From contig NC_084682.1 of assembly GCF_028389875.1 (NCBI RefSeq), positions 3,296,001 to 3,360,000 of the forward strand: a stretch of 64,000 nucleotides of DNA. The letters run 5' to 3'. Below, piece by piece: positions 42,961-54,179 of the stretch (positions within the stretch are counted from its first letter, which is position 1; each line of letters begins with the position of its first letter). Source of the stretch: Rhea pennata (taxonomy: Eukaryota > Chordata > Aves > Rheiformes > Rheidae). The notes under the pieces are model-generated. The model was not told the origin of the DNA. It saw nothing but the letters and a program-made list of their open reading frames with translations, and made no database searches. A program made the translations under genes and the position numbers.

Positions 42961-44452
42961 CATTGTAATGCTGTTGTCCCGGGTCTGCTCCGGCTGGAGA
43001 GCATTGCTTCCCGGCACTCTTAGTGCAGGCTGTCCGGCTCCGGGGTTCCCTTGAAATGCCTTTAGAAGAGAAATGAATGCGCGAAGGCAGCTCAGCCAAA
43101 GCAAATACCAACAGCTATCCGCCGGGTTTCCCTCTGCTCCCCGCTGAGCTGAACACCTGCAGTTCCTGCCCACCTCAGTGGGAGGGGACGGGAATTTGGC
43201 AGGCGAAGCGTGTGAAGTGCTGGAGACGCCCAGGTGGGCGATAGCGGGGGCTGCCCCAGCCACGGCTCGGCAGCCGCACTGCCCCGTCCTGCTCGCTCGG
43301 TGCCTCTCCCTGTTTCGAGACCAGAGAAAGGTGTTTGAATCTGCGCCCCGCCGGTGGGCGAGGGGCACCCCAAGGTGCTCATTGCCGCAGGGCCGGGCAC
43401 CCTGTCCGTGCCCCGCGCGCAGCGGCCGCTTCCCAGCGCTCCTGTCCCTGCGGGCTCGCGAGTGCCGCTCCGCTCCCGCGTGTGGCTGGCACCCGGGGTC
43501 TCACTCAGCCCCGGATGGACGAACCCCTCTGCGCTGCAGTGTGGTTTCTCCAGCAAGCTCCAGACCTGTGAGCCCTGGGAAGCGGAAAAGGCGCCTGCAG
43601 GATCCCTAGTGCAGGGAGATCGGCTCTCCACGAGAGGGAGTGTGTGCAGGCACTTTTTTTCCCCAGTTGGACATTTTTTATTTATTTTTTTTAAACCCCT
43701 CTCCTTTTTTGTTTTCAAATAGAGAAACGTACTCCCCGGTTAGGGGTGAACCCACACGTGCTGCCCTGCTGGGGCGTTTGGGGCCAAGAAAACCTTCAGC
43801 GATCGGGCAGAGTGGCAAAGCTACTGCTGACCCACCTCGGCTTCCAAAGACCTCTGAACCTCTCCGTATCCGCAGGGGAGAGCTGGGCAGAAACCTCCAC
43901 TTTTTCGGCAAATCGGCTGCGCCATCGCGCTCGCACGTGCTTTACTTCAGCAGCCCGGTGGTGGGAAACCCCGAGTTTCCAGGAGGCGGCACGAGGCCGC
44001 TGGCATCGCGCTGCTGGGCCTGACCAGTCCCACCGTAGGAGCAAGCAGGTCCTTTCCTCCTTTTTTGCCCCCCCCCCTTTTTTTTTTTTGGCTCCTGTTT
44101 CTCCTCCCACCCCCGGCGGAGCTGGCTTTGCCTTGCCTGGCTCCTTTCCCGCGGGCGCAGCAGCCGGGTGCGAGGAGGGGCTGGGGGGTCCCGTGCCTCT
44201 CCCCAGCCCCTTCCCCCTCCCCGCAGCGTCTCGGGAGCCTCCTGGCGCTCGCACTCCCCTATCTGCAAATTGCCGAGCAGATTATCGGCCGGCGCTTCCG
44301 AGATTAGAGGCCCGTGTTTACGTCTGCTTCCCCCAGCGGCGGGGAGCCCCGCGCCGAGCTCGGGGCAGACTCCGTGGCACCACGCGGCTGATCGGTGGGA
44401 TCCCCTTTGCCGGGAGCGCTTTGCGGACACGCTCCAGCCAAAAGAAAAAAAA
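42961..44452. other. Intergenic sequence, no gene seen
   Basis: GC-moderate to GC-rich. T/C-rich tracts at 43650-43715 and 44058-44100. Long frames (up to 403 codons at 43746-44957) run through low-complexity DNA and the microsatellite and were rejected. Confidence 0.4.
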
Positions 44453-44528
44453 CATATATATAAATGTATATATATATGTGTGTGTGTGTATATATATATG
44501 TATGTATATGTATATACACACACACACA
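44453..44528. repeat. TA/TG/CA microsatellite with perfect 18-bp inverted repeat
   Basis: 44477-44494 reads TGTGTGTGTGTGTATATA and 44511-44528 is its exact reverse complement, separated by a 16-base TA/TG spacer. The single strand can form an 18-bp hairpin and the duplex a cruciform. It arises because a TG block is followed by a CA block, which a simple (TG)n expansion would not produce. Confidence 0.95.
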
Positions 44529-45645
44529 GAGAACAACAGCAGCTTTCCCCATCCAGGCGCGTCTCCGAGCGCGGGCGCAGCCCTCGCTGCCCGGCCGGCC
44601 CTTCTCCGGCGCTCGGAGAAGCCGCTTGCGCGGGGCGTCGAGGGGCGGGAAGGGGCCGAAGCGCTCGGCGGGGAGCCGCGGGGCCGGGAGCGAGGGAAGG
44701 AGGCTCCCGTGTCCTGCGGGGCGAGCGGCAGCCAGGCCTTCCCTCCGGGACTTTGCCACCGCTCCGGGGGGCGAGGGGCTGCAAGGGGGATGCGCACAGC
44801 ACGCGTTCCCCCCCCCTTTTTTTTCACTTTAATTTTCTGCATTAAAGCGATCACGATTTTGATGGGCTCAATGGAAAGGCTCTTGGCATCGGCAGTCGCG
44901 TTTTCTCTTCCTTTTTTTCTTTCATTCTTTTTTCCTTTGGAGCTCTTCCTCAAGTAAGAAATACCAGATTTGCAGCCTGGTTATGGTACAGGAGGTGTCT
45001 CTGTTCAGGAATATGCTCCCCAAAACCCAGAACGTCCATTTGGGCAAAGCGAGGAGCCCTCGTGGCCCCGAGGATGAGCGGCAGCAGGGCCGGGGAGCCG
45101 GTCAGATCAGGAACCGAGTGGGAAATGCGATCTGTGTGAGGAGGGAAGCACTGATTTATATTTTATTTATTCCCCCACCCCAACAAAAAGGAGGGGCAGT
45201 GCTCAGAGGATGACTAGTTCCTCCACGGCTTGAAATTTGCTGCCAGACTCTTCTTTTTCTGGCCTTGATGTGTTTGCCTAGTGCTCGGATGTGCTCGGAT
45301 GTGCTTCTCCAGTTCTTTCCAAGCCCTCTTCCTTCAGAAAATCTGTCAGAAGACGTGCTCTTATTACCCGGTGACAAAACGCATTCTCGAGATGGAAAAA
45401 GCTCTTTTCAAGGAAAACATGACATTTCAATGGAAAAGTAACTTTGTGTGCTGTTTCTAATTTTAAAGCTCCGGCTTGGAATGTTCCCATGGACTTTGAA
45501 ATCAGAGCTGCCTCTTATGCTTTCCAGGTTTTATCCACCTTTCCCATATAATTTCAGATCACTCCCTCTGTTAACGAGACAATATTAATTCTGCCATGGT
45601 GGATTTTGCATAGATCATTTCCAAGGCAGAGTTTTCCTTATTCTA

Positions 45646-45676
<31 letters not shown>

Positions 45677-46080
45677 TCTCCTCCTTCCCCTAACTGGGCT
45701 ATAAATACACGTGCGTTTCGGTTAATTCTTTTAAAGCACAGGCTCAAAACCGGGCGGGAGTCGAGCGCTGCAGCCCGGCGGAGCCAGCAGAGGGAACACG
45801 AGAGCACGCGACACGATTTTCCCACTTTGCAATAAATTTCAGGGCAGGAGGAACATGGCTACTGGATTTTTTTGTTTTTTTTATTATTATTATTGTTTCT
45901 CGGTAGCCAAGTGTCAGACTGATCAATGGAGGCAGCAGGAAGCTGGAGCGCGTTCCCCGCGCGAGCTGTGCCTCTCCCGAGGAGCGGCGTTTGGGGCTCC
46001 GCGCCTCTCCCGCGACGGCCGCTGCCGCGCGAAGCCGCGTCTTCGCCCGGCTCGCCCGCAGGACCAGCGTCCTGCTCTAA
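44529..46080. other. Intergenic sequence with one imperfect CTCF-like word
   Basis: CpG-rich to about 44800, then AT-richer. CCAGCAGAGGGAAC at 45784-45797 (+) matches 13 of 14 CTCF core positions but lacks the normally invariant C. T-rich runs at 45649-45680. No gene was seen. Confidence 0.35.
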
Positions 46081-46420
46081 AAACGTGCATTATTTTTTTT
46101 TTCTTTTCCTCTCCTCTGCTTCAGCCGAGGGGGGGAATATTTATGTTTAAGGATGATATCGTGACGCGGCTCGGAGAATCCTTCGAGGTGAAGAGCAAAC
46201 AGCTCCTTTCAAACAAGGCTGTCCCGTTCCCGGGTTTAAGTGGGTTCCACTGTAAAATCAATTTATTTCAACAAAAACCTTTTTTTGATAAATTAAACCA
46301 GCACTGCTCTGTATATAATTTCTATAAACAACCTTCTCTGATGTTTACCTAACCTGGGCGTGCAGAAACTCTTGCACATTAAATATTAGATGAAAAGAGA
46401 CTATGAAAGGTTTAAATGCT
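46081..46420. promoter_or_regulatory. Candidate regulatory island
   Basis: AT-rich island with ATATTTATG, TCAATTTATTTC, TTGATAAATTAAACC and TATAAACAACC (forkhead-like) words and few CpGs outside 46150-46200. It overlaps a spurious 165-codon frame. Enhancer role inferred. Confidence 0.32.
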
Positions 46421-47240
46421 TTTTTGGGGAGGGAAGGAGGAGGCCTGTGCACCATGGGAAAAAGCCTTGCAGAAATCACCCCTGGTGCATGCCTTCATCT
46501 GCAAAGCCAGCGGCTTTCCCGCAGGCTTCCTCCTCCTCGTCCGGCAGCGCGGCTCGCTCCAGGCCCGCAGCGCCGCGCCGAGCCCTCCGGAGCCTTCCCT
46601 CGCTCCCCGCGGCGCTGTTTGGCGAAGGGTCCTTGGGCCTGCGGGAGAAGCCGTCCCCTCGCGTCGAGCCGCCGGCGCGGGCGGTCCGCGGCGCCGCAGC
46701 GGGGCTGGGAGCCGACGCGGTGCTGGCGGGCGCCCTCCCGGCCCCGCTCGGCTGCCGGCTTCGTCGTGATTTAAATTCTTTGGGGAGACATTGATGATGG
46801 TGATGGTGATGGTGAAGTAGATTAGGCTCCTTGAGGTTGCCGGAGTGTTGGTCTAATGGGCCGTGGGATTCAGGGGGGCGGTGGGCGAGCCGAGCCGGGC
46901 AACCGCGCTGGCCTGTCCGTCTGTCCGAGCGCGCCGCGGCGGTCCCGGAAAGGTTTCCCAGAACCGTCCAGGGGGTTTCCCGCAGCTCCGGCCAGCTGAC
47001 GAACAACTCGAGCGGCAAAAAGCTCGGGGAAGCGACGGTTCCCGCTGAGGCTGCGTCGCGCGCTCGCTTGTGAGACGAAGCCCTGGTTACCGGCTGGGCC
47101 TCGGGGATGAGCCGAGCTCGGGGCCGGGCCGTCCCGTCCCGCCGAGCCCGGGGGCGCCGGGCTCGCGGCAGCGCCTGCAAAACCTGCCGCCCGCTGTCGT
47201 TAACGAGCCCGCCGGGCTGTGCAGGCGTCTCGCAGATACC
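46421..47240. other. Intergenic sequence with TGATGG repeat
   Basis: CpG-rich sequence with a short TGATGG hexamer repeat at 46792-46814. No supported gene. Confidence 0.4.
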
Positions 47241-47690
47241 CGCACCGCAGAGCCTCTCTAAAAATGCATATTAAAAATGAGCTTTTCTCTACTTACCTTC
47301 CAAACAAAAGCTCGGAAATTCCAGTATCTCAGAGATGTGCTTGGAAGCAATTTATTCTTTCCACTTTTGGTGTTTCTCTGATATTCTTCAGCATTATTTT
47401 TAACGATGCTGCATTACCAGAGATCACTGTTGGTGGATAATACTCTATTTATGGAGAAACCAACAGCTAAATCTGGTTATCATTGACGTTGCTTATAAAA
47501 TATACATAGCAATCAAGATACTGACTATGGCAGTAAATTGAAAATATATTGAAAACATAAAGCATTTTTTCAATTTATTAGTAATATAAAAAATATTTGG
47601 GTATTTTTTTTCCTTCCTTGTTAAGAAGAAAGATGTAGAAGCCGTGATCAGGAAATCTGTAGCGGTGTTGGTCCAAATTTCAGCGCGGTG
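47241..47690. promoter_or_regulatory. Candidate regulatory island, AT-rich
   Basis: About 450 bases of strongly AT-rich, CpG-poor sequence between CpG-rich flanks. It contains ATGCATATTAAAAATG, GGATAATACTC, TTATAAAATATAC and TTTATTAGTAATAT words. Good compositional candidate for a conserved element. Confidence 0.35.
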
Positions 47691-48059
47691 CTCTGGGTTT
47701 TGTAGACTTCAGAGAGCAAACAGGCCCCGCTTTGGCCTTGGGCATCGCCGCTCGCCTCGGGCGAGCACGCGCGTTCCTCCCCGGCGAGGGAAGAGGAGGC
47801 GCCGGGTCGCCACCGCTTCGCGGGGCCATGGGGAAGCTGCCTGCCGGCTGCAGGAAAGCTTGGGGCCAAAAAGGTTTTTTGGTCACCAAGGCGGCTCCTG
47901 GCCCGTGGGTCCTTCTGGGGAAACCCCCCAAAGCTGCCGAAGGGCTGTGCACGCTCGCGGTGCTGGCGGTTTTCAAGCAGTAGTGCAAAAGCCCCTGATT
48001 TTTGCCCGCTGGCGCCAGTCCGGCTGCGCGGACGCCGTTCGTGCGCGGCGGTAACGGGT

Positions 48060-48300
48060 TAACCCAGGCAGCTGCTGGGGAAGTGTCAAAATATTAATAA
48101 GGCTGCCGCAGGTTCCCCGAAAATCGGAATTTACTGCGGTAGTCAAAACTAATGTTTCGGATCAATGCGACATCCCTTCTCCGAATGAAAAAATAAATTA
48201 AACAGACCGTCGTGCGGAGGGAGCGTAACCGAATCAATCATATTTATTGCGTTTAATCAAAATGCGGCTGGGCTAAACGCGTTCCATATGACCGCTGCGT
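48060..48300. promoter_or_regulatory. Candidate TBX4 enhancer with HOX-PBX-type site
   Basis: The sequence runs from AAATATTAATAAGG through ATAAATTAAAC to CGAATCAATCATATTTATTG and TTTAATCAAAATG. ATCAATCA at 48233-48240 is a HOX-PBX composite and the adjacent TTTATTG fits posterior HOX (9-13). Posterior HOX input would suit hindlimb TBX4. It is about 10 kb upstream of the inferred TBX4 first exon. Confidence 0.4.
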
Positions 48301-48934
48301 AGCACGCTCCGCGCCGGGCCGGGCCGGCGGCGGCTCGGGAGCGCTGCACCCGCGAGCTCGGCCTCCCTGCTCCTGCGCGTTAATGAGATTAGGGGTATTA
48401 ATCTGCTTACGGCGCTATGAGCAGTGGATGCCGTGCGTGCACGCAGGGCAGCGTTTTTACTACGGATAAACAGCGCCGGTTCAGTAGATGCAGTCGCTGC
48501 TGCCGGGTTGCATGCGGCTGCCCTGGAGGCCGAAGCACGCTGCGCCGGGCCGGGGCCGGACGCTGAAACCCCAGGCAGGACAGGCACGGGTAGCAGCCCA
48601 TCGCGTCCCGTCCGTCCGTCTGTCTGTCCATCCCTTGCAGCACCCCTGACCCGGGCCGTAACGAGCTCAGCCCTGGCAGCGCCAGGAACGCTTTTAAGTG
48701 CGGATGCTAATTGGATCCACCTGCTGCGGCCGCTGGTCGTCGGCATCTCCGGCAAAGCTTTTGGCACCCGAGGGGCCGACCCGCTGGAGCAGCCGGCTCC
48801 CGGGGGCGCGGGCGCCCGGCTCTTCCCCTGCCGGAGCCGCTGGAGGGGGCCTGGTGCTCGGGGAGGGGGCAACCCCTTGCTGCCACGCAGCAATTTCCAC
48901 CCCTGAACGGGGATCCAAGACGCACGAACCTTTC

Positions 48935-49170
48935 GTCTCCTCCTGGAAGTTAAATATCAGAATTCCTCCTAGCTGCATATATAATTCACGACATTAATCT
49001 TCCCTTAAAGCGCGCTGCTGCCACAAAGCCCCTCTGTATTGATCCAACAAAGACAATTATATATTACGGAGGGGGAGGGGGAAACAGCTGAAATATTTGA
49101 GATTGGCCCTTTGGCTGGATTTATTGCATGTCTGAACTGTAGTGTCTGCCTATTTTTTATTCTAAGCCTC
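48935..49170. promoter_or_regulatory. Candidate regulatory island
   Basis: AT-rich island with TATATAATTCACGACATTAATC, CAATTATATATTAC and GGATTTATTGCATG words and low CpG. Close to two similar islands (48060-48300, 49485-49710), so the three may form one composite enhancer region. Confidence 0.33.
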
Positions 49171-49484
49171 CGTGACAGGGGTCATGTCTTCCTCCATACG
49201 CTGCACAGCGCGGTGCGCACCGATGGGGCGATGTTAAGCACACGGCATGCCGCGGAGCGCCGTGCGGACGGCGGGCTGCCGGTGCGCCGGCCGGCATGCG
49301 TGTGCATGCCTGCCACGCGTCGCGCTGGCGCGCAGCTGCCCGTGGCACATGTCACACCCAGCCTGGCCGCCCACGGACCTTGCAGATTGTTGCCCATGGA
49401 AAACGCTTTGGGTTTTCCATGGGTTTTTCCCAGGACCCTGCACGGCCGCGGCCCCGGCGCAGGCGAGCCTCGCTGCGCAGGCAA

Positions 49485-49710
49485 TGGGAAATTAATGAAT
49501 CAGCCGGATGGGCCGCCAGTAAGCGCGCGCGGGATTAATGAGCAAAGCCTTCTCCATAACACGGAAGGCCTGAAATCAATCCTGCGCTCCGCGAATAATG
49601 AGGGAATCAATAGGATTACGAGGTTAAGGCTGGAGTAAACCTGAATGACAGCTGCAAAATAAATTTTATTTGGAGGACGTGGCTAGGGTTAAATGAAACA
49701 TAATAAATAA
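49485..49710. promoter_or_regulatory. Candidate TBX4 limb enhancer with PITX- and MEIS-type sites
   Basis: GGATTA cores occur at 49532-49537 (within GGGATTAATG) and 49613-49618. TGACAG (MEIS/TGIF) lies at 49646-49651, with further AATCAAT and ATTAATGAATC words. PITX1, which binds GGATTA, is the known upstream activator of hindlimb Tbx4. Position is about 9 kb upstream of the inferred first exon. Mouse Tbx4 has hindlimb enhancers (HLEA, HLEB); whether this corresponds to one cannot be told without alignment. Confidence 0.42.
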
Positions 49711-51070
49711 TGTAAAGCGTTGCAGGGCTGGGGCAGCAGCAAGCCCCACGGCCGCCGCGTCCGTCCGGTTGGTGTCCGCCGGCGCGTTTTGGCTGGGCTG
49801 CGATGAGCGCCTGCGCCCGGGCTGCTATGGGGCTGAGAAATCAAATGAAGAAGCGGTAGCTGTGCTGGGAGCCTTGGAAAGGCTGGGCTGAGCTCAGCGC
49901 CCGGTGGAGGAAACGCGAAAGCTCCGCGAAGGAAGCGCCCGTGGGCATCGGCGCGGTCCCGGCTGCCGCCCGCCAGCGCGGCTCCTCCGCGGAGGCGAGC
50001 AGGGAAGCGCCTGAAGCGAATCTCCCAGCCAGCGGATGCGTTCTTGCAGCAGGCATCGGCTTCGCCGCCGTGCTGGCAGCACCAGCAGCTTGGGGTCCGC
50101 CGCAGCCACTGGTCCCGTCCTCCCCAGCGTCCCTCCAGCACCATCTTGCCCAACTCGTGCATCGTATAGTCAAAAGCCCTGGGGGGGGGGGTTGCCCTCG
50201 GCCAGCTCCGGCCCCAGCGGCGTGTTGCAAGGACGGCCCGCGACCACTCCGCCTCACGCCCGCAGAGCAGGGTGCAGCCGCGTTTCTGAGACGGCCGCGC
50301 TCCACGCGCTGGCGAGCCACGCGGCTGAGCTGCAACATGTTTTTTTTCCCCCTTTTTCTGCTCTAAGCAATACAGCAGAAAAGGATTGAAAAGGAAAAAT
50401 ACCTCCGAGCTAGGTGTAACCCGCGTTCCCGGCGTGGGCGGGCAGCGTCGGCAGGTGGCAGTTTGTGCGGCAGCTCCGCAGCCGCCCGCCTGCCTCGCGC
50501 ACGACACCTCTCTGCAGCAGGATGCAGAAAACAGCTTTTATGTGTTCCCTTTAATAGCACCGGTAAATCTCATTTTATGCTAAAGACATATTTATTATTG
50601 CCGTAAAGGCGCGGGAATCGCGCGCCTGTGGCCGCGTGCTGGGCTGGCCTGCGCAGAGCCGGGGCGGCAGCTCCCGGGAAGCCATCGCTCCTCCCTGTTT
50701 GCAGCTCGGGAGGCCGCCTCCGGGGCCAGCGAGGCCCAAATCTCGCGATTTCGCAGGGCAAAATCCCTGCCACAGCCCCTGGGTGAGCCGAGGGGCTGCG
50801 GCACGGCGGCTGGGCCGCGCTGCCCCAAGGGCCAGCCGCGGGGTCTGCTCCTGCATCCTCCTGGCTGCAGATATCCACCGCTTCCCGCTGCGGTCCCCAT
50901 TCCTGCAGGCTCTGGCCACCTTGCCGGGGCTATTTCTTTTTGTTTTTTAATATCTCTTAACATTACGCAGGCGCTCCCTGTCGCAAATCCCCGCACGGCG
51001 CCCAGGGGAGAGCTGGCCCTGCACCTGCAGGCTGCAGCCCGTCCTGCCCGGCACGCTGGGTCGCTAATTG
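49711..51070. other. Intergenic sequence, no gene seen
   Basis: Mostly CpG-rich, with a G-run at 50179-50191. Frames up to 272 codons on the - strand lack domain signals. Confidence 0.4.
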
Positions 51071-51074
51071 AGGA

Positions 51075-51360
51075 GTGCGGTGGGCTCATTTGCGTCTCAA
51101 TTTTATTTTGAGACACCGTTTTGAAGGCCAAGAATGGGAATTTCGTGCGGTAAACAGAAAACCTGTTGTGAAGCTATTTATTGGTTCTGTTTTCTCGCAC
51201 GTGGGCCGCTATTGATTTATTTTGCAGTGTCTCTAGGGGCTTCTTCAAGGTTAAAATGTAGACAGCGCATGTTAGGCTGGACTAAATACTGGCAGGAAAA
51301 CACATTTGGCTCTTTTAATTGGAAAAACACACTCCTTTTATCACCCGGAGGCCCAGGCTC
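51075..51360. promoter_or_regulatory. Candidate regulatory island
   Basis: CpG-poor island with a GTCTCAA/TTGAGAC inverted pair around a TTTTATT spacer (51094-51114). It also has TATTTATTGG, ATTGATTTATTTTG and TTTTAATTGG words. Composition fits an enhancer. Confidence 0.3.
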
Positions 51361-52430
51361 TACAGGGCAGCACTGTAGCGCGGAGCCAGCGGGAACGCGC
51401 AGGAGGGCGAGGGGCTCTGGTCCCCGTTCCCAGGGTGGGTTGGATGCGAGCCCCCAGGCACCCACATCTGCAGCAGCCTCGGGGTGCCCCGAACTCAGCC
51501 GGGGGCGAAACGCAGCGTCCGGCTGGGCCGGCCCGCGCAAAGCCCCTGGCGCTTCTGCTCAGGACGTTATTTGGCTGGAGAAGACCATGCTTAATCCCTC
51601 AGGAGCAATTAGTGGAGCCCATTCCACGTTCAAAGTGCCTGCAGCCCAGGCGCTGCCCCTTGCAGCTGCGTCTCCGGCCGGGTAAGGGACTTGGCCAGGG
51701 CCCTCGGAGCGCTCGGTGCCGACGGCGGGCGGAGGGTCCCGCGCGGATCGGCCGCCGCCGCGGCGCCGGCGGGTGCGGGCTGCGGTTTGGAAATCTCCAC
51801 GTGTGAATTGAAACGGGAAGCGGCGGATCCCCGGAGCGGCCGCAAGGTGTTTCTGAAGCTGTCAGCAGCCACCTGCCCGCTCCCCCGGGGCGCCGCGGGC
51901 TGCCGGGATTCCCGCGCCGCTGGGCTGGCTTTTCCCGCGTGTCCGGGGTCGGCACGGCCCGTGTCGGGCCAGGGGCTGGGGCGAACCCCGCGCTGCAGCA
52001 CCTCGCTCCTCCTAACGCAGCCCCGGGACGCTTTACGCCAAGACCACGCAGGCGATCCCGGGGTGGGGTGGGGGGACGACACGGTTTATGGCTCCTGGCT
52101 GGAGGGAAAGACGATACAAAACCCCAAAGAGCCAGTCGAGAGCGGAGGAGTGTGCGAGAGGAGCGCACACGGGGGCAGGCAGCTCCCCCTTTTGCCCTGT
52201 TTCTCCCTGTTTTTGTTGCTGGGGCGCGTGCAGGGGCTGGTGGAACCAAAGAAAAGGGAACTTGGGAAAGACTGAACCTTTCCCCCAACTGCCAAGGGGA
52301 GTTAAGAGCTGTTCCGGATCCGGAGACGGCGGGACGCGGCCGCTGGAGCTCCCGCGGTGCAGCCCGGCCTCAGCCCTCCGCGCCGCTCCCGGTGCTGAAC
52401 GAAGAGCGGGGATGCACGTGACCTCGGGCG
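51361..52430. other. CpG-rich intergenic block
   Basis: GC-rich sequence without a supported gene. Confidence 0.35.
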
Positions 52431-52680
52431 GAAAGTCTAAAGCTTTTAAAACTCTAATTCTTTTCGCTTCCCACACATCTATCCTCTGCACTGGCCTCCT
52501 CATTTCTCTTTCTCTACAGTAAACTTAGACCCTGTCTGAAGTGCCTGGAGAAGACGCCATGGATGACATGTTGCTGTAGCCTAATTTCCTATTGCTAACA
52601 TACGCTTTAATTAATGTCATTTTCTTTGATTTGCTGCCAGCATGCCAGCGCAGCACATCCTCCGCTCCCCAACCTTTGCA
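52431..52680. promoter_or_regulatory. Candidate regulatory island
   Basis: CpG-poor stretch with AAACTCTAATTC, GCCTAATTTCC and CTTTAATTAATGTC words between CpG-rich flanks. Function inferred from texture. Confidence 0.28.
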
Positions 52681-54126
52681 GTAACCTCGCGGGGAGACGG
52701 ATCGGGCGCTCGTATCCGGTTTCATCGGTTGCACCGCGTTTGTCTCCAGCGTCGGTCGCGGCTCTTCCTGCCGCGAGTGCCGGCCCGAAACCACAGCGTC
52801 CTCCATCCCCGTGGCCGGTTTCGTCTGCCGTCCCGAGCCGTCGTGTCGTCCGGGGCCTCGTCCACCGGCTCGGCTCGGTGCCTGGCCCCGGGCAGCCCGC
52901 GGGAGGATTCGGGGGTCGCCTGCCCCAGCTGCCATCAGCCAGCCGACAGCCCCCTTCCCTGTGCCGCGCAGGCGCCGCGCTGCTCCCCCCTTTCAACCTT
53001 CTCCGTTTTTCCCGTCGTTTCCCTCCTCCTGCCTATCGGGGTTTTGCAGCCAACAGCAGGTCGTCTCCCAGCAGGCGAAAACGCCCGGCGCCTGGGCCTG
53101 ATCCGCCAGGCTCCCTTCCCTGTTTGGTGGGCGAAAAAAGGCCAAAAACGGGAACGGAGGGGGCCGGCGGGGGGCAGCGGGTGAAGGCACGGGCAGAGGG
53201 ACCCCGGCGCGTGGCCGGGAAGCCGCAGGCTGTCCCAGGGGGAGAGGGACGTGGTGATTTCCATGGGCATTGCCTCTTCCCAGGAAGAGCCCATCACCTT
53301 TTATTCCCACTTCTTCCCCCCCCCCCCATCCACCGTCGCCTTCCTGACGGCTCTGCAGCCTTCCCAGAGCTCCGGCCTGGCCGGAGAGCTGCTCCCTCCC
53401 TTACTGTGTAGACGGGAAACATGATGCCGCGGCCCCGGCCCGTGACCACTCCCCTGCATGTCCGGCGCTGCCGGCGACCCTGTTCCCAGTCCTCCCCAAC
53501 GAGCTCTGCTTCCCTCCGCGTTCCTCCTGGCCAGCTGCCTCTCGCCTCTTCTTCCTTCTGCCCTTCTTTCCAGGTTTTCCCTCCTCCCTTTTAAATCACG
53601 GCAGCCTTCCCCATCCTGGAGCCTGGAAAGCCTTGGAGTGGTTCAGTTTTGCCCTGGGCGATTCAGGGGCCAGGTCTGACCCCCGTTTCCCACCACCCCG
53701 TGGTCCCCGGCCGCTCCGCGTGTCCGGCGTCCGCTTAAACCCGGCGGGTCCCGTTGGCTCCCGGTGCGCCCTGCGGCACCAGGGCCCGGAGCGGGCATCG
53801 CCGGCTCGCGGCACGTGCGGGGCCGTCGCGGCTCCCTTCCTCCCTCCGACCGACGCTCCGGCGTCTTCCCCCGGCGCCCCGTAGCAGCGACCTCCTCGTC
53901 CCCCGCGGCGGCTGGAAGCCGTGGGGGGCGACTGCTCCCGCAAATCGCACGGCGCCCGGAGCAGGGCTCGTCGCGAGCCCGGCCACGCCGAGTCCTCCCT
54001 GTGCCCGTCCCCGCGCGGGGCGACCCGCTGACCTGCCGTAAACGGCGGCGGCACCGTTTTCACTTTGTTCAGGAAGCAGAGCGAAACTGCCGTGGCCGTC
54101 GTCGCGCTTGCAGGCAGAAGGCGCAG
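52681..54126. other. GC-rich intergenic block
   Basis: CpG- and CT-rich sequence, C-run at 53319-53326. No supported gene; frames are low-complexity Arg/Pro/Ser. Confidence 0.4.
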
Positions 54127-54179
54127 AAAAAAAAAAAAAAAAAAAAAAAGAGAGAGAAAAAAGGAAAGAAAGAAAGAAA
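54127..54179. repeat. Poly(A)/GA/GAAA simple repeat
   Basis: About 23 A, then (GA)n, then A-rich GAAA units. A retroposon tail is possible but no element body precedes it. Confidence 0.9.

Noticed and set aside
43746-44957. 403-codon + frame
   Set aside because: It passes through the TA/TG/CA microsatellite and T-rich runs; the Tyr/Val/Cys repeats come from the microsatellite.
45855-46352. 165-codon + frame ending in AT-rich DNA
   Set aside because: No domain similarity; it overlaps an enhancer-like island and a poly(T) tract.
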